In this document: positions 8,095-18,038 of the stretch, piece by piece
Numbering within the stretch: the stretch's first letter is position 1
Layout: every line of letters begins with the position of its first letter
Source: Verrucomicrobiota bacterium
Lineage (GTDB): Bacteria; Verrucomicrobiota; Verrucomicrobiia; Chthoniobacterales; JAFAMB01
Direction of reading: 5' to 3'
DNA: 38,950 nucleotides
Assembly (NCBI GenBank): GCA_019239825.1
Contig: JAFAZK010000316.1
Span: 1-38,950, forward strand
Notes under the pieces: model-generated
What the model was told of the DNA's origin: nothing
Seen by the model: only the letters and a program-made list of their open reading frames with translations
Databases searched by the model: none
Made by a program: the position numbers and the translations under genes

Positions 8095-9933
8095 CTATTG
8101 CGCTGTCTGTGGCGCCGATGGACTAGCCTTTGGCTGCGGCAGCGGAGAACTAACCGGTGAAGGATTAGAAGTTAGCTTGGCCTTGGATTCTTCAACCTTG
8201 TTAGCTAGCTTCTGGTTGTTGGGATCCAATTTGAGCGCTTTCTGCCAATACACTTGGGCTTCGCCCGATTTTCCTAGGGCCAGAAAGGTATCTCCCACGT
8301 GTTCGAAAACGACCGGGTCCTCCGGCTTTAGCGTGTCCGCTGCCCGCAGCAACTCCGTCAGGGCTTTGTTATAGTCACCCGTATGATAGTAATACCATCC
8401 GAGGCTATCTATATAGGCGGCATTGTTCGGCTCTAACTCTAACGCCTTCCTGATCATGTTACCGCCGTCTTCCAGATTCATGTTTCGGTCTACCCACATG
8501 TAGCCGATGTAGTTGTAAGCCTGTGCTGCCTTAGAAGGATCCAGTTCGATCGACTTTTCTAAAAGTGCTGCTGCCTTTTCTATAAATCCACCTTGCTCGG
8601 CGCATACGCCATAATTGAAATAGAACGCGGCGTCCAAGATATCCTGCTCAGAATCTCTTGCTTCCTGCAAAGCGGCCTCGTAAACCGGCAAAGCGTCGGC
8701 GAAACGCGTGGCTGTGCTCAAAGCGATGGCCAGGCTATACGTGATCTGCGGGATCCGAAATCGGTGCCTTGCTTCAGTTAGGGTAGCAACGGCGTCGTCG
8801 TATTTCTTGAGGTCCAGCTGCATACCGGCGGTGTGCAGATAGTTCTCCGGCCGATCAGGTGCTAACAGCAACGCTTGCTGATAATTTTCCAAGGCCCGTT
8901 CAAAGTTTTTCGAAGTCTGATAGAGCCGGGCCAGGAATTCGTAAATCTCAGGTCGAAGAGGATTGCTCTTGATCAAGTCTTCGAGCGAGTTGATCGCTTC
9001 ATCGCGTTGTCCGGCCTTAACAAAACTCTGGGCCAGCTTATATTCGATCTCCTGATCGCCCTGGCTCAGTTCGAGCGCCTTAACATAGAAATTTATGGCG
9101 GTCGGTACTTGATCGATCTGGGTGTAGACGTCGCCGATCTTGGAGTAGGTATCTGCGTTTTTGCCCGCTAACTCCGAGGCCTTGTCCAGGCACGACTGCA
9201 CTATTGAGGGATGAGGCGCCTGAAACACTCCCTTATCATTTGAGTACAGGCGAACTCCCAAGCCGGCGAGAGTGAGCCAGAAACCAGGGGTGTCATTGTT
9301 AAGCTTTGCGGCCCGCAGCAGGACAGCTTCAGCATCTTTCTTACGCTTCAGGGCGAGGTAAATCTCGAAAAGCGTTTGATAAGTGTTGAGCTGATTTGGC
9401 GCGATTTTTAAGGCTTGCTCAGCATAGCTTACCGCCAGGTACGGTTTCTTAAGCCGCCGCAAATACAGATCGGACAATGCCAGAAGGCCTTGGACCTCGT
9501 TTGGCCGGGCTTTGACCAAGTCCTTCAGCACGTCGATACCGTTCGGAATTTCGTCGCGGTTAGCGTATTCGCTGGCCACACGAATAGCCAAATCTGGATC
9601 GGCTCCGGGATCTAACTCTAGCGCCTTGGTGTATGCAGCCAAGGCGCCATCATTGTCTCCTTCGTCCTCCAGAAGCAGGGCTTGAATAAATGCGGCTTCA
9701 GCGTCCGCCTTGCTTTCAGTAGTCTTCGCTAGTCCTAGATCCGGCGCTGCAGGACGCAGGTCAGAGAAAATACTCTCATCGGGGCTTCGCAATTTTAAGG
9801 CAGGCTTCGCCGGCGCTGCGTCGGGAGCAGCCCATGTCCCATGGGCTAATACGAAACTCAGCAGGGTAGGAGCGAACCAACCAGTCGCTAAACGCAAAAG
9901 CTTGTGCGCCCACCCTGACCCCGGTGGATTCAT
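8095..9933 (-). CDS. Exported tetratricopeptide-repeat protein
   Basis: The 612-residue protein starts with a basic, hydrophobic stretch ending in AWAAPDAAPA-like residues (about 1-40), a likely signal peptide or anchor. Residues about 75-590 are tandem 34-residue TPR units, recognisable from repeats such as AFIQALLLEDEGDNDGALAAYTKALELDPG and NYQQALLLAPDRPENYLHTAG. The last 25 residues are rich in Pro, Ser and Gln. TPR arrays are protein-binding scaffolds; members of this layout in Verrucomicrobia and Planctomycetes are usually unassigned outer-membrane or periplasmic proteins. No enzyme domain is visible. It lies downstream of hisG on the same strand but 193 bases away, so it may have its own promoter. 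Function unknown. Confidence 0.85.
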   Translation of the reverse strand: MNPPGSGWAHKLLRLATGWFAPTLLSFVLAHGTWAAPDAAPAKPALKLRSPDESIFSDLRPAAPDLGLAKTTESKADAEAAFIQALLLEDEGDNDGALAAYTKALELDPGADPDLAIRVASEYANRDEIPNGIDVLKDLVKARPNEVQGLLALSDLYLRRLKKPYLAVSYAEQALKIAPNQLNTYQTLFEIYLALKRKKDAEAVLLRAAKLNNDTPGFWLTLAGLGVRLYSNDKGVFQAPHPSIVQSCLDKASELAGKNADTYSKIGDVYTQIDQVPTAINFYVKALELSQGDQEIEYKLAQSFVKAGQRDEAINSLEDLIKSNPLRPEIYEFLARLYQTSKNFERALENYQQALLLAPDRPENYLHTAGMQLDLKKYDDAVATLTEARHRFRIPQITYSLAIALSTATRFADALPVYEAALQEARDSEQDILDAAFYFNYGVCAEQGGFIEKAAALLEKSIELDPSKAAQAYNYIGYMWVDRNMNLEDGGNMIRKALELEPNNAAYIDSLGWYYYHTGDYNKALTELLRAADTLKPEDPVVFEHVGDTFLALGKSGEAQVYWQKALKLDPNNQKLANKVEESKAKLTSNPSPVSSPLPQPKASPSAPQTAQ

Positions 9934-10126
9934 GAAGACAAACCTAAAGCTTATGACTTGTATCGCAAACGCTTCTTATGGCGATTTTCCTTCATTCGCT
10001 TCCGTCGCTTATGTTTTGCGATTTTTGCTTTTCGTCTTTTCTTTAGTGAACCCATATCAGATAAAAACTGAGCCGGTTAGGTTACGGGCGGACCGGTCGC
10101 CACACGAATTGAGCCGGCAATTAAGC

Positions 10127-11005
10127 CTAATAAACAACTTTGTTCAACGGATACTCGATAATTCCTTCCGCACCGAGTTCCTTGAGCTCCGGAATCAGTT
10201 CACGCACGACCTTTTCATCAATAACGGTCTCTATTGCTACCCATCCTGACTGACTGAGAGAAGAAACGGTCGGATTGCGCAGTGCGGGCAGTCGCGCTAT
10301 CAGTTCCGGGAGCTTGGCTGCTTCCAGGTTCATCTTCAAACCGACTTTATTTCGCGCGTTTAAAGCTCCCTCAAGTAGAACACGAAGACGTTCTACCTTT
10401 GAACGCTTCCAATTGTCTTTCATGGCGGAGATGTTGCCGATCAATTGCGGAAACGACTCCGCCACTGTCTCGATAATTCTTAGGTTGTTAGCCTGTAATG
10501 ATGCCCCGGTCTCGGTAATGTCTACGATCGCATCGACTAGTTCGGGCACTTTTACTTCAGTAGCACCCCAACTGAACTCGACCGTGGCCGAAACTCCGCG
10601 TTCGGCAAAGAATCGCTTGGTCAATCCCACGGCTTCCGTAGCGATCCGTTTCCCCTCTAGATCGGCGACCGATCGATACGGCGCATGTTCCGGAACCACC
10701 AGGACCCACCGTGCCGGAGTTGAGCTTGCTTTGCTGTAAATCAGGTTGGCGATGACCAGCACTTCTGAGTCGTTCTCGGCTATCCAGTCTTTACCGGTTA
10801 TCCCGCAATCAAGGAATCCACGCTCCACGTAACGGCTGATCTCTTGGGCACGCAGCAAGCGGATCTCCAGCTCGGGATCATCGACATTGGGCTTGTAAGA
10901 GCGTTTAGCCGACGAGATCCAAAAGCCGGCTTTAGCGAAAAGCTCGAGGGTAGCCTCTTGGAGACTGCCTGAGGGTAAGCCGATGCGGAGACGTTGAGCA
11001 CTCAT
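10127..11005 (-). CDS. hisG: ATP phosphoribosyltransferase, long form
   Basis: HisG joins ATP and PRPP in the first, feedback-regulated step of histidine synthesis. The 292-residue protein begins [23 protein letters not shown] and carries the conserved [14 protein letters not shown] segment (about 162-174) that contacts the PRPP phosphate. Its last 75 residues ([34 protein letters not shown]) are the C-terminal histidine-binding regulatory domain. This makes it the long, self-sufficient form that does not need HisZ. No other his genes are present, so the pathway is scattered. It is divergent from transketolase across 137 bases, which must hold both promoters. Confidence 0.95.
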   Translation of the reverse strand: MSAQRLRIGLPSGSLQEATLELFAKAGFWISSAKRSYKPNVDDPELEIRLLRAQEISRYVERGFLDCGITGKDWIAENDSEVLVIANLIYSKASSTPARWVLVVPEHAPYRSVADLEGKRIATEAVGLTKRFFAERGVSATVEFSWGATEVKVPELVDAIVDITETGASLQANNLRIIETVAESFPQLIGNISAMKDNWKRSKVERLRVLLEGALNARNKVGLKMNLEAAKLPELIARLPALRNPTVSSLSQSGWVAIETVIDEKVVRELIPELKELGAEGIIEYPLNKVVY

Positions 11006-11068
11006 AAAAAAGCGGGATTACCTACAAGAAGCTCGGGAAACCGACTAGTAAAATCTTTGTGCTTTAGC

Positions 11069-11093
11069 CAAACGTTTTTTCAACAAGCGTTTG
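11069..11093. promoter_or_regulatory. Short inverted repeat in hisG/tkt divergent promoter region
   Basis: CAAACG at 11069-11074 is matched by CGTTTG at 11088-11093, separated by a T-rich 13-base spacer, in the only gap between two divergent genes. It could be a regulator site or chance; the arms are short. Confidence 0.25.
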
Positions 11094-11142
11094 CGGCTGA
11101 GCTGAAGCGTGTTTAGAGAGAGCGAAAGAGAAGAAAGAGTTT

Positions 11143-13134
11143 ATGGCACTGAATACAGAAATACTCGGTCGGGCCGCGCTCGAAGCACGCGGATTAGCAA
11201 TGGACGCTGTTCAGGCGGCCAACTCCGGGCACCTCGGTCTGCCATTGGGTGACGCAGAAATTGGAGCAGTGCTGTTTGGGCATGCGTTACGGTACTATCC
11301 GGAAGATCCTCGCTGGATCAATCGCGACCGATTTGTTCTCTCGGCCGGTCATGGCAGTATGTTTTTGTATGGATGGTTACATCTGGCCGGCTACGCGGTT
11401 TCCCTAGATGATATCCGCAACTTCCGTCAGCTGCATAGTAAAACCCCAGGCCATCCCGAGTTCGGAGAGACCCCGGGCGTTGAGTCAACCACCGGCCCGC
11501 TCGGTCAAGGCGTGGGCAATTCAGTCGGAATGGCGGTGTCAGCTAAAATGGCGGAAGCGCGTTTCAATACGCCGGAGCATACCATTTTTGATCATAAGAT
11601 CGTCTGTCTCGCCGGCGATGGCTGTCTCCAGGAAGGGGTTGCTGCCGAAGCGGCCGCTTTCGCCGGCCATTACAAGCTGGATAATTTGATTCTCATCTAT
11701 GATCACAATCTCGTGACGCTCGACGCCATGGCTGAGCTAAGCCAGAGTGAGAATACGGCGCAGCGTTTCGAGGCCTACGGTTACGACGTTTACCAGGTCG
11801 ACGGCCAGAACATGGAGGAATTTTTAGCGGTTTTCGAGAAAGCGAAAGCAGCAAAGTCCGGCCGGCCCCAGTTTATCGTTGCCAATACCATCATCGGTAA
11901 AGGCATCCCGGAGGTGGCGGGAACGAATAAAGCCCACGGCGAGGCCGGCGTGAAGTTCGTCGATGCCGATCGAAAGGCTTTAGGGTTGCCGGACGAGAAA
12001 TTCTACGTTTCCAAGGAAGTTCGTGCGTATTTCGCGGATCATCGGGCGCAGTTGAAGAAGGTTTACGACGCTTGGCAGGAGACTTTTGCCGCTTGGCGGA
12101 AGGCTAATTCGGGATTGTCTGAGCTCCTTGACAATGGACTTGAACACAAAATCCCGAAGGATCTGCTGAACCAGATCCCGGCTTTCGACAAAGAGGCAAA
12201 ACTCGCGACTCGAAAAGCAGGGAGCGAAGTGTTGCAGCCGTTGGCCAAAGCACTGCCGTTACTCATTGGCGGAAGTGCCGACTTGTATGGTTCTACCCTG
12301 AACTACATTCAATCGGACAAGGACTTTAATCCTAGCAACCGCTCGGGGAGAAACATTCGCTTCGGTATACGCGAACACGGCATGTGTGCCATCTTGAACG
12401 GAATGGCCTACTACGGCCTGTTCCGGCCCTCGGGCGCTACGTTCTTAGTATTTGCCGATTATTGCCGAGCGTCCATCCGCTTAGCGGCCTTGGCTAAACT
12501 GCCGGTTATCTACATTTTCACGCATGACTCTGTGGGGGTGGGCGAGGATGGTCCGACCCATGAGCCGATCGAAACGGTGAGCGCGTTGCGGCTCTTACCG
12601 AACCTGGACGTGATGCGTCCCGCTGATCCGGAAGAAACGGCCGGAGCGTTCGTTGGTGCGTTGGAGAGAACCGACGGACCGACCCTTTTAGCCCTCAGCC
12701 GGCAGACCTTACCTAACCTTTCCGAGGCTTCCGTCGAAGCACGGCGAAACGGGACCTTGAAAGGTGCCTATATTCTCCATCATGAAACCGGTCCCCTGGA
12801 GGCGATCATTATCGCGACTGGTTCAGAGGTGCAACATGCAGTAGCGGCAGCTAAACAGCTTGGAGGCGGAATACGGGTTGTTTCGGCGCCGTGCTTGGAC
12901 CGGTTTGACCGGCAAGACGCCAGTTACCGAGAGGAAGTCTTACCATCTGCTTGCCGCAAGCGGGTCTCGATCGAGGCTGGGGTTACCGAATTCTGGTACA
13001 AATACGTTGGTATCGACGGTAAGCCGATCGGTATCGACCGATTCGGATTAAGCGCTCCTGGCGGCACCGTGATGAAGGAGCTCGGGATCACCGCGGAACA
13101 CGTGGTCGAGGTCGTGAAGAGCCTTTTGGGGTAG
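11143..13134 (+). CDS. tkt: Transketolase
   Basis: Transketolase moves two-carbon units between sugar phosphates in the pentose phosphate pathway using thiamine diphosphate. The 663-residue protein has the full three-domain layout: the [16 protein letters not shown] region, the cofactor motif GDGCLQEG (G158, D159) with its downstream YDHN, the catalytic glutamate E411 in FGIREHGM, the pyrimidine-domain [18 protein letters not shown] segment, and a C-terminal domain ending near [16 protein letters not shown]. The start ATG follows a purine-rich AAGAAAGAG. Length matches bacterial transketolases. It is transcribed alone and divergently from hisG. The 235 bases after it hold a decayed palindromic-repeat fragment and then the cysH regulatory palindrome. 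Confidence 0.96.
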   Translation: MALNTEILGRAALEARGLAMDAVQAANSGHLGLPLGDAEIGAVLFGHALRYYPEDPRWINRDRFVLSAGHGSMFLYGWLHLAGYAVSLDDIRNFRQLHSKTPGHPEFGETPGVESTTGPLGQGVGNSVGMAVSAKMAEARFNTPEHTIFDHKIVCLAGDGCLQEGVAAEAAAFAGHYKLDNLILIYDHNLVTLDAMAELSQSENTAQRFEAYGYDVYQVDGQNMEEFLAVFEKAKAAKSGRPQFIVANTIIGKGIPEVAGTNKAHGEAGVKFVDADRKALGLPDEKFYVSKEVRAYFADHRAQLKKVYDAWQETFAAWRKANSGLSELLDNGLEHKIPKDLLNQIPAFDKEAKLATRKAGSEVLQPLAKALPLLIGGSADLYGSTLNYIQSDKDFNPSNRSGRNIRFGIREHGMCAILNGMAYYGLFRPSGATFLVFADYCRASIRLAALAKLPVIYIFTHDSVGVGEDGPTHEPIETVSALRLLPNLDVMRPADPEETAGAFVGALERTDGPTLLALSRQTLPNLSEASVEARRNGTLKGAYILHHETGPLEAIIIATGSEVQHAVAAAKQLGGGIRVVSAPCLDRFDRQDASYREEVLPSACRKRVSIEAGVTEFWYKYVGIDGKPIGIDRFGLSAPGGTVMKELGITAEHVVEVVKSLLG

Positions 13135-13154
13135 GGTTCAAAAAGACGCAATAA

Positions 13155-13201
13155 GCAGACGCTCGAACGAGGTGCCTGCCGCCCCGAGGGGAGCCGCTTG
13201 G
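13155..13201. repeat. Solitary fragment of the GGGAGCCGC palindromic element
   Basis: This stretch contains GCAGACGCTCG, TGCCTGCCGCC and GAGGGGAGCCGCTTGG. The same words, in related order, occur in the two larger elements at 19565-19846 and 28277-28502, where they appear as GTAGACGCTCG, GCCGCCTGCT and GGAGGGGAGCCGCTTT. It looks like a decayed or partial copy. Confidence 0.5.
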
Positions 13202-13340
13202 TCAACCCCATTTTTGGCACTTCCTCGCACTGGAAAGAACAGCACGAGATTTTAGGCACGATCAAAAGCTGCGCCCTCCATGGAAGGCTCGAGCCGATGC
13301 TGGCTATGGAGATAAAGACGCGCTCACGTATATCTTGCTA

Positions 13341-13364
13341 AATGTCTATAGAGATATAGACATT
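13341..13364. promoter_or_regulatory. Palindromic operator candidate before cysH
   Basis: Two perfect ten-base arms, AATGTCTATA (13341-13350) and TATAGACATT (13355-13364), flank a four-base centre GAGA. The palindrome ends five bases before the cysH ATG, so a bound protein would block ribosome access or the early transcript. The position and symmetry fit a dimeric regulator such as an Rrf2- or TetR-type protein. The identity of the regulator is not visible here. As RNA it could also form a hairpin just before the start codon. Confidence 0.65.
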
Positions 13365-13369
13365 ACCAG

Positions 13370-14104
13370 ATGACTGATGCCGTCTCATTTTCGGTAGAAG
13401 AGATTAAAGCTCTCTCGAGCGAGTTCGAAACGGCGTCCCCGGGAGAGGTGCTCCAGTGGGCAGCCCAAACCTTTGGTTCCCGAGCCGCATTCGGTACCAG
13501 TTTCCAGGGGGCAGGCTTAGTCGCGATTCACCACGCCGTCTCTCTTGGCTTGTCGATTCCGGTGTTCACTATTGACACGGGCCTTCTTTTTCAGGAAACT
13601 TTGTCGCTTAAACTTCGGCTGGAACAGTTTTTTGGAATTGAGATCGAAACCCTGAATCCGGAAATGAGTTTAACCGAGCAGGGGGCGGAGTTCGGTCCCG
13701 AATTATGGGATAAGAACCCAGATCTCTGTTGTACGCTACGAAAAGTGTTCCCTTTGCAAAAGAAGCTTTCAACCCTCGACGCCTGGATTACCGGCCTTAG
13801 ACGGGAACAGTCCAGCGCCCGAGCGAAGACGCAGACCCTCGAAGTCTACGAGTTTGATCGATTGCGCAGTAAACAAATAGTTAAAGTGAATCCGCTGGCG
13901 AGGTGGAGCTCGCAGCAGGTTTGGGACTACATCCGTGATCACGGTATTCCCTATAATCCCCTGAAGGATCGAGGGTTTCGGAGCATCGGCTGTTATCCCT
14001 GCACCCGTGCTGTAATCAGCGGTGAAGATGAGCGGGCTGGCCGTTGGACTGGGTTTGAGAAAACGGAGTGTGGCATTCACACATTCCTGGGAGAGAACAT
14101 ATGA
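13370..14104 (+). CDS. cysH: Adenylyl-sulfate (APS/PAPS) reductase, Fe-S type
   Basis: CysH reduces activated sulfate to sulfite with thioredoxin. The 244-residue protein has the PP-loop-like reductase fold and two cysteine pairs, C120-C121 (DLCCTLRK) and C208/C211 (SIGCYPCT), which bind a 4Fe-4S cluster and mark the plant-type/APS-preferring class. The catalytic cysteine is C234 in the C-terminal TECGIHTF motif. E. coli-type PAPS reductases lack the paired cysteines. It opens the operon cysH-cysD-cysNC, and its stop overlaps the cysD start in an ATGA. A strong palindrome stands immediately upstream of its start. Substrate preference (APS over PAPS) is family-based inference. Confidence 0.94.
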   Translation: MTDAVSFSVEEIKALSSEFETASPGEVLQWAAQTFGSRAAFGTSFQGAGLVAIHHAVSLGLSIPVFTIDTGLLFQETLSLKLRLEQFFGIEIETLNPEMSLTEQGAEFGPELWDKNPDLCCTLRKVFPLQKKLSTLDAWITGLRREQSSARAKTQTLEVYEFDRLRSKQIVKVNPLARWSSQQVWDYIRDHGIPYNPLKDRGFRSIGCYPCTRAVISGEDERAGRWTGFEKTECGIHTFLGENI

Positions 14105-14925
14105 CGGGGGCAAAGTACCGACATTTAGACGCTCTGGAAAATCAGAGCGTGTACATTTTGCGCGAAGCGCATCGCAAGTTTAAGCGCCTGGCGATGCTTT
14201 GGAGTATCGGAAAGGACTCGTCGGTTTTGTTGTGGCTGGCTCGCAAGGCGTTCTTTGGTCACGTGCCGATGCCGTGTGTGCATGTCGATACGAGCTACAA
14301 AATCCCAGAGATGATCCAATTTAGGGATCAGAAAGTCCGTGAGTGGGGCATTGATCTGATCGTTGGCCAGAATAAAGCGGCGCTTGCTGCCGGTAAGACC
14401 TTTCCCAATGGCGCACTCACCCGGGTCGAGTGCTGCGGGCTTTTGAAAAAGGATGCGCTACAGCAGGTGATCGAAGAGAAGGACTATCAAGCGGTAATCG
14501 TCGGAATCCGCCGCGACGAAGAAGGCACCCGAGCTAAGGAGCGATATTTTTCGCCGCGTGATCGCAACTTCGAGTGGAATTTCAAGGACCAGCCTCCGGA
14601 ACTCTGGGACCAGTTTAAGACAGATTTTGATCCAGGAACCCACATTCGGATTCATCCACTTCTGCACTGGACCGAGATGAATGTTTGGGAGTATATCGAA
14701 CGGGAAAAGATACCGATCGTTGATCTATATTTTGCAAAAGATGGTTTTCGTTACCGTAGTCTTGGCTGTGCCCCATGCACTAAGCCAGTCCCCTCGCAAG
14801 CAAACACGGTGGCGGAAATTATCGAGGAACTAAGAGAAACCAAGGTGTCCGAAAGAAGCACGCGCGCTCAGGACCAAGAATCGGAAGACGCATTCGAACG
14901 TCTGCGTGCGAGCGGCTATATGTGA
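14101..14925 (+). CDS. cysD: Sulfate adenylyltransferase subunit 2
   Basis: CysD is the catalytic, ATP-pyrophosphatase subunit of ATP sulfurylase, making adenylyl-sulfate from ATP and sulfate with CysN. The 274-residue protein begins [33 protein letters not shown] (abridged here), has the PP-loop [12 protein letters not shown] near residues 36-47, and the typical [14 protein letters not shown] and [10 protein letters not shown] segments. The ATG at 14101 overlaps the cysH stop and follows GGGAG; an upstream in-frame ATG at 14068 lies inside cysH and adds non-family residues. It ends 62 bases before cysNC. Slightly shorter than the E. coli protein at the C-terminus. Confidence 0.95.
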   Translation: MTGAKYRHLDALENQSVYILREAHRKFKRLAMLWSIGKDSSVLLWLARKAFFGHVPMPCVHVDTSYKIPEMIQFRDQKVREWGIDLIVGQNKAALAAGKTFPNGALTRVECCGLLKKDALQQVIEEKDYQAVIVGIRRDEEGTRAKERYFSPRDRNFEWNFKDQPPELWDQFKTDFDPGTHIRIHPLLHWTEMNVWEYIEREKIPIVDLYFAKDGFRYRSLGCAPCTKPVPSQANTVAEIIEELRETKVSERSTRAQDQESEDAFERLRASGYM

Positions 14926-14987
14926 TACCGACACACCGGCGATGGTAGGGTGCACCTGAGCCGAACAAACGGGGAGAAAAACTAAGC

Positions 14988-16931
14988 TTGCGAACAAATG
15001 TTACGCCAAACTCCGAGGTGTCTTCCGAGAGACTTTCGGTAGCGGACTCGCTTGACGAGGCTTTTTTATCATCAGAGCATCGAGCCTTAAGAGTAGTCAT
15101 CGTTGGTCACGTCGATCACGGAAAATCAACCTTGGTCGGACGTCTGTTGTATGAGACCGGATCTCTGCCGGACGGCAAATTCGAGCAGATCCAAACTGTC
15201 TGCCGCCGTCGCGGGATGCAGTTCGAATGGGCGTTTCTTATGGATGCGCTCCAAGCCGAGCGGGACCAGAATATCACGATCGATGTCTCGCAGATATGGT
15301 TTAAAACGCGGAGACGTAACTACGTCATCATCGATGCGCCAGGCCACAAGGAATTTCTGAAAAACATGGTGAGCGGCGCAGCCTCCGCGGATGCTGCTCT
15401 ATTGCTGATTGACGCCCACGAGGGCATTCAAGAACAGAGCCGCCGGCACGCCTATCTCTTGAGCTTGTTGGGTATCCGGCAAGTGGTTGTGGTGGTGAAC
15501 AAGATGGACCTGGTGAACTTCGACCAGGCTGTCTTCAACCGGATTGAGGCCAACTATCGAGAATTCCTCCGCCAGTTGAACGTCCAGCCGTTGCAGTTCC
15601 TGCCGATCGCCGCTCGCGATGGGGTTAATCTGGTGGCACCCGATCCCAAGATGAGCTGGTTCGAGGGGCCTACCCTTATTCAAACGCTGGATGACCTGGA
15701 GCAGCCGGTACCTCCCGCGGATCTGCCTCTCCGGTTTGCCGTGCAGGACGTCTACCGGTTTGACCAAAGAAGGATTCTGGCGGGCCGCATTGAATCAGGA
15801 ACACTTAGGGTCGGCGACACGGTCGTCTTTGCTCCGTCGAACAAGGAGTCCGTCGTGGCTTCGATCGAAGTGTGGAACGCGCCTCAGCGCAGCGCTGTCT
15901 CTGCCGGGGAATCGGTTGGGATAACACTTCGGGAACAAATCTTTGTCGAACGAGGTTCAGTCGGGATCCATATCGACCAAATGCCGATCGACACCAACCG
16001 GTTTCGAGCGCGCGTTTTCTGGATGGGCGACCGCCCGCTTAGTCTGGCCAAGAAATATAAGATCAAGCTGCTTACTCAGGAGATTGAGTGCCAACTCGCA
16101 TCGATCGATCGCGTGATCGATGCCAGCACACTGGAAGCATCTGCGGCGATTCGGCGAACCGTCGAAAAGAATGAAGTCGCCGAAGTGACGATCCAAAGCA
16201 GGGGTCCGCTGGTGATGGACAACTACGACCGGCTGCAAACGAGCGGCAGGTTTGTACTAGTGGACGGAAACGACGTGGCCGGCGGCGGAGTCATTTTCGG
16301 CGGGGTCTATCTGGTCCATAAACAGGTCAAGAGTGCAAACATTACCTGGTCGGAGAGCCACATCCGATATAAGGATCGCGTCGAGAGAAACGGACATCCG
16401 GGGCTAGTAGTTTGGATGACTGGGTTATCCGGATCAGGCAAATCGACGTTAGCGCGTGCTCTCGAGAAGGCGCTGTTTGAACGCCAGATGCAAGCGTACG
16501 TTCTCGACGGCGACAATGTGAGACATGGGCTGAATGCGAATCTCTCATTCTCTCCTGAAGATCGCGTGGAGAACATTCGCAGAGTTGCCGAGGTGGCCAA
16601 GCTCATGGCGGATGCAGGAATTATAACAGTGACCTCGTTCATTTCACCGTACCGCCTAGACAGGGTGCGGGCTCGTGAGATTGTGGCGAGCAGTGGTGTC
16701 GAGTTTATGGAAGTTTACGTCTCAGCTTCGCTGGAGGTCTGCGAAAAACGAGACCCGAAAAATCTGTATCGAAAAGCGCGTGCCGGCGAAATCAAAGGCT
16801 TTACTGGCCTTGACGCTCCCTACGAGGCTCCCGAGAATCCGGAGCTTGTGTTAGAGACGGGCCAGGAAAGCGCGGAAGCTTGCCTGGAGCGGCTACTGGA
16901 GTTTCTGCTCCCTCGCCTCCGAGTGGATTAA
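14988..16931 (+). CDS. cysNC: Bifunctional sulfate adenylyltransferase subunit 1 / adenylylsulfate kinase
   Basis: This 647-residue fusion joins the GTPase subunit of ATP sulfurylase to APS kinase. The N-terminal part is EF-Tu-like, with G1 GHVDHGKS, G3 DAPGHKEF and G4 NKMD followed by two beta-barrel domains to about residue 440. The C-terminal CysC part starts near 470 and has Walker [10 protein letters not shown] at 479-487, [10 protein letters not shown] and the FISPYR segment. The start appears to be TTG at 14988, with GGGGAG at 14971-14976; no ATG is available in frame nearby, and a GTG at 15018 is the alternative. It closes the operon before a strong hairpin. The kinase half would make PAPS although the partner reductase looks APS-type. 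Confidence 0.94.
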   Translation: MRTNVTPNSEVSSERLSVADSLDEAFLSSEHRALRVVIVGHVDHGKSTLVGRLLYETGSLPDGKFEQIQTVCRRRGMQFEWAFLMDALQAERDQNITIDVSQIWFKTRRRNYVIIDAPGHKEFLKNMVSGAASADAALLLIDAHEGIQEQSRRHAYLLSLLGIRQVVVVVNKMDLVNFDQAVFNRIEANYREFLRQLNVQPLQFLPIAARDGVNLVAPDPKMSWFEGPTLIQTLDDLEQPVPPADLPLRFAVQDVYRFDQRRILAGRIESGTLRVGDTVVFAPSNKESVVASIEVWNAPQRSAVSAGESVGITLREQIFVERGSVGIHIDQMPIDTNRFRARVFWMGDRPLSLAKKYKIKLLTQEIECQLASIDRVIDASTLEASAAIRRTVEKNEVAEVTIQSRGPLVMDNYDRLQTSGRFVLVDGNDVAGGGVIFGGVYLVHKQVKSANITWSESHIRYKDRVERNGHPGLVVWMTGLSGSGKSTLARALEKALFERQMQAYVLDGDNVRHGLNANLSFSPEDRVENIRRVAEVAKLMADAGIITVTSFISPYRLDRVRAREIVASSGVEFMEVYVSASLEVCEKRDPKNLYRKARAGEIKGFTGLDAPYEAPENPELVLETGQESAEACLERLLEFLLPRLRVD

Positions 16932-16932
16932 A

Positions 16933-16976
16933 CCGAAATGCATGGTAAAGGCGCAAGCCTTTATCCAAGCATTTCG
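16933..16976 (+). terminator. Hairpin terminator after cysNC
   Basis: One base after the cysNC stop, CCGAAATGC-x-TGG pairs with CCA-x-GCATTTCGG, and an inner stem AAAGGC/GCCTTT closes on a short loop. There is no clear T-run. It lies between converging cysNC and the alpha-E gene, so it may serve both strands. Confidence 0.65.
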
Positions 16977-17020
16977 GCTAACAGAATTTTGCGACTGGCT
17001 TCACAACGAAGGCATGCGCC

Positions 17021-17992
17021 TTAGTTATCGAGCCATTCGCAAAATTCTTTGTAGATGGCTTTGCTGATTTCGCCCAATCTGAGCTGAATTCGATCTAGGT
17101 ATTGATGGAGACCGATCCCGAACACATCGTCCATGGTGACGTAGGATAGGTCAGCCAGAAGCCTACCCGAAAGTCGTTCTGCCTCGACTTTGTATAGGAA
17201 ATCACCGCGATCCATGCCGGTAATTTGATGCAAAGAATGGTCGAGCGAACCGACGCAGAAGCGAATCGAACGCGGAAAGGATGCGTCTTTAATCAAGAAT
17301 TCGGCGACCGTCCAAGGAGCGATCTGACCCTGGAATTGCCGGCGGTATGGCTCAGCGCCGCTGCAGGAATTAAGAACAGCGAACCATTGTACGCTATCGA
17401 TCGTGCCGCCGACCTCTTCTTCTTTGGGAAGCAGAATATGATATTTGATGTCGAGGATGCGGGAAGTCCGGTCCGCTCGTTCCAGAAATTTCCCCAACTG
17501 AAGGAAGTCCCAACCTTCATCGTGGGCCATGGTGGCGTCGGCGATTCCCTGGAATAGGTGGCAGCCTTGCAGCGCCCACTGGAAAAACTGGTAGCTGCTG
17601 GAGCGAAATAAACGTTCAGCTTCACCGGACCGGAAGTCCAGGTACATTCGATTTAACTGTTCGAACATTTCGGCCGAGATCAGCTCGCGCACGCTTCTGG
17701 CGTTTTCTCTGGCTGCGCACAAACAGGAATAGATAGAATTAGGATTCTTACGCTCAAAGCAGACGAACTCGACCACCGTCTCCCCAGTGATGTCCGGGTG
17801 AAGCTCCTGGAACAGTTTTGTGTCTTCGAGTGAGTAGATGATCGATTCCCAATGCTGCTGGGTGTAACGGTGATTTAGGATTGTCGCATCCAGCGTCAGC
17901 TGGAGGTTGACGTCCAACATGCGGGCGTTGTTCTCCGCCCGCTCAATATAGCGGCTCAGCCAATAGAGCGTGTCAGCGACTCGGGAAAGCAT
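17021..17992 (-). CDS. Alpha-E domain protein (DUF403)
   Basis: The 323-residue protein starts MLSRVADTLYWLSRYIERAENNARML, the signature of the all-helical alpha-E family, and continues with typical segments such as ARENARSVRELISAEMFEQLN and GKFLERADRTSRILDIKYH. It is cytoplasmic with no membrane segment. In many bacteria alpha-E proteins are encoded beside a circularly permuted ATP-grasp enzyme, as here (46 bases away), often together with a transglutaminase-like protease. This group has been proposed, from gene context, to make or modify peptides; the biochemistry is not settled. It follows the ATP-grasp gene on the same strand, so the two are probably co-transcribed. Confidence 0.9.
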   Translation of the reverse strand: MLSRVADTLYWLSRYIERAENNARMLDVNLQLTLDATILNHRYTQQHWESIIYSLEDTKLFQELHPDITGETVVEFVCFERKNPNSIYSCLCAARENARSVRELISAEMFEQLNRMYLDFRSGEAERLFRSSSYQFFQWALQGCHLFQGIADATMAHDEGWDFLQLGKFLERADRTSRILDIKYHILLPKEEEVGGTIDSVQWFAVLNSCSGAEPYRRQFQGQIAPWTVAEFLIKDASFPRSIRFCVGSLDHSLHQITGMDRGDFLYKVEAERLSGRLLADLSYVTMDDVFGIGLHQYLDRIQLRLGEISKAIYKEFCEWLDN

Positions 17993-18038
17993 CTTTGGCG
18001 CGAACGCAACTTAAAACGTGTAATTGTTCTTTCAACGG

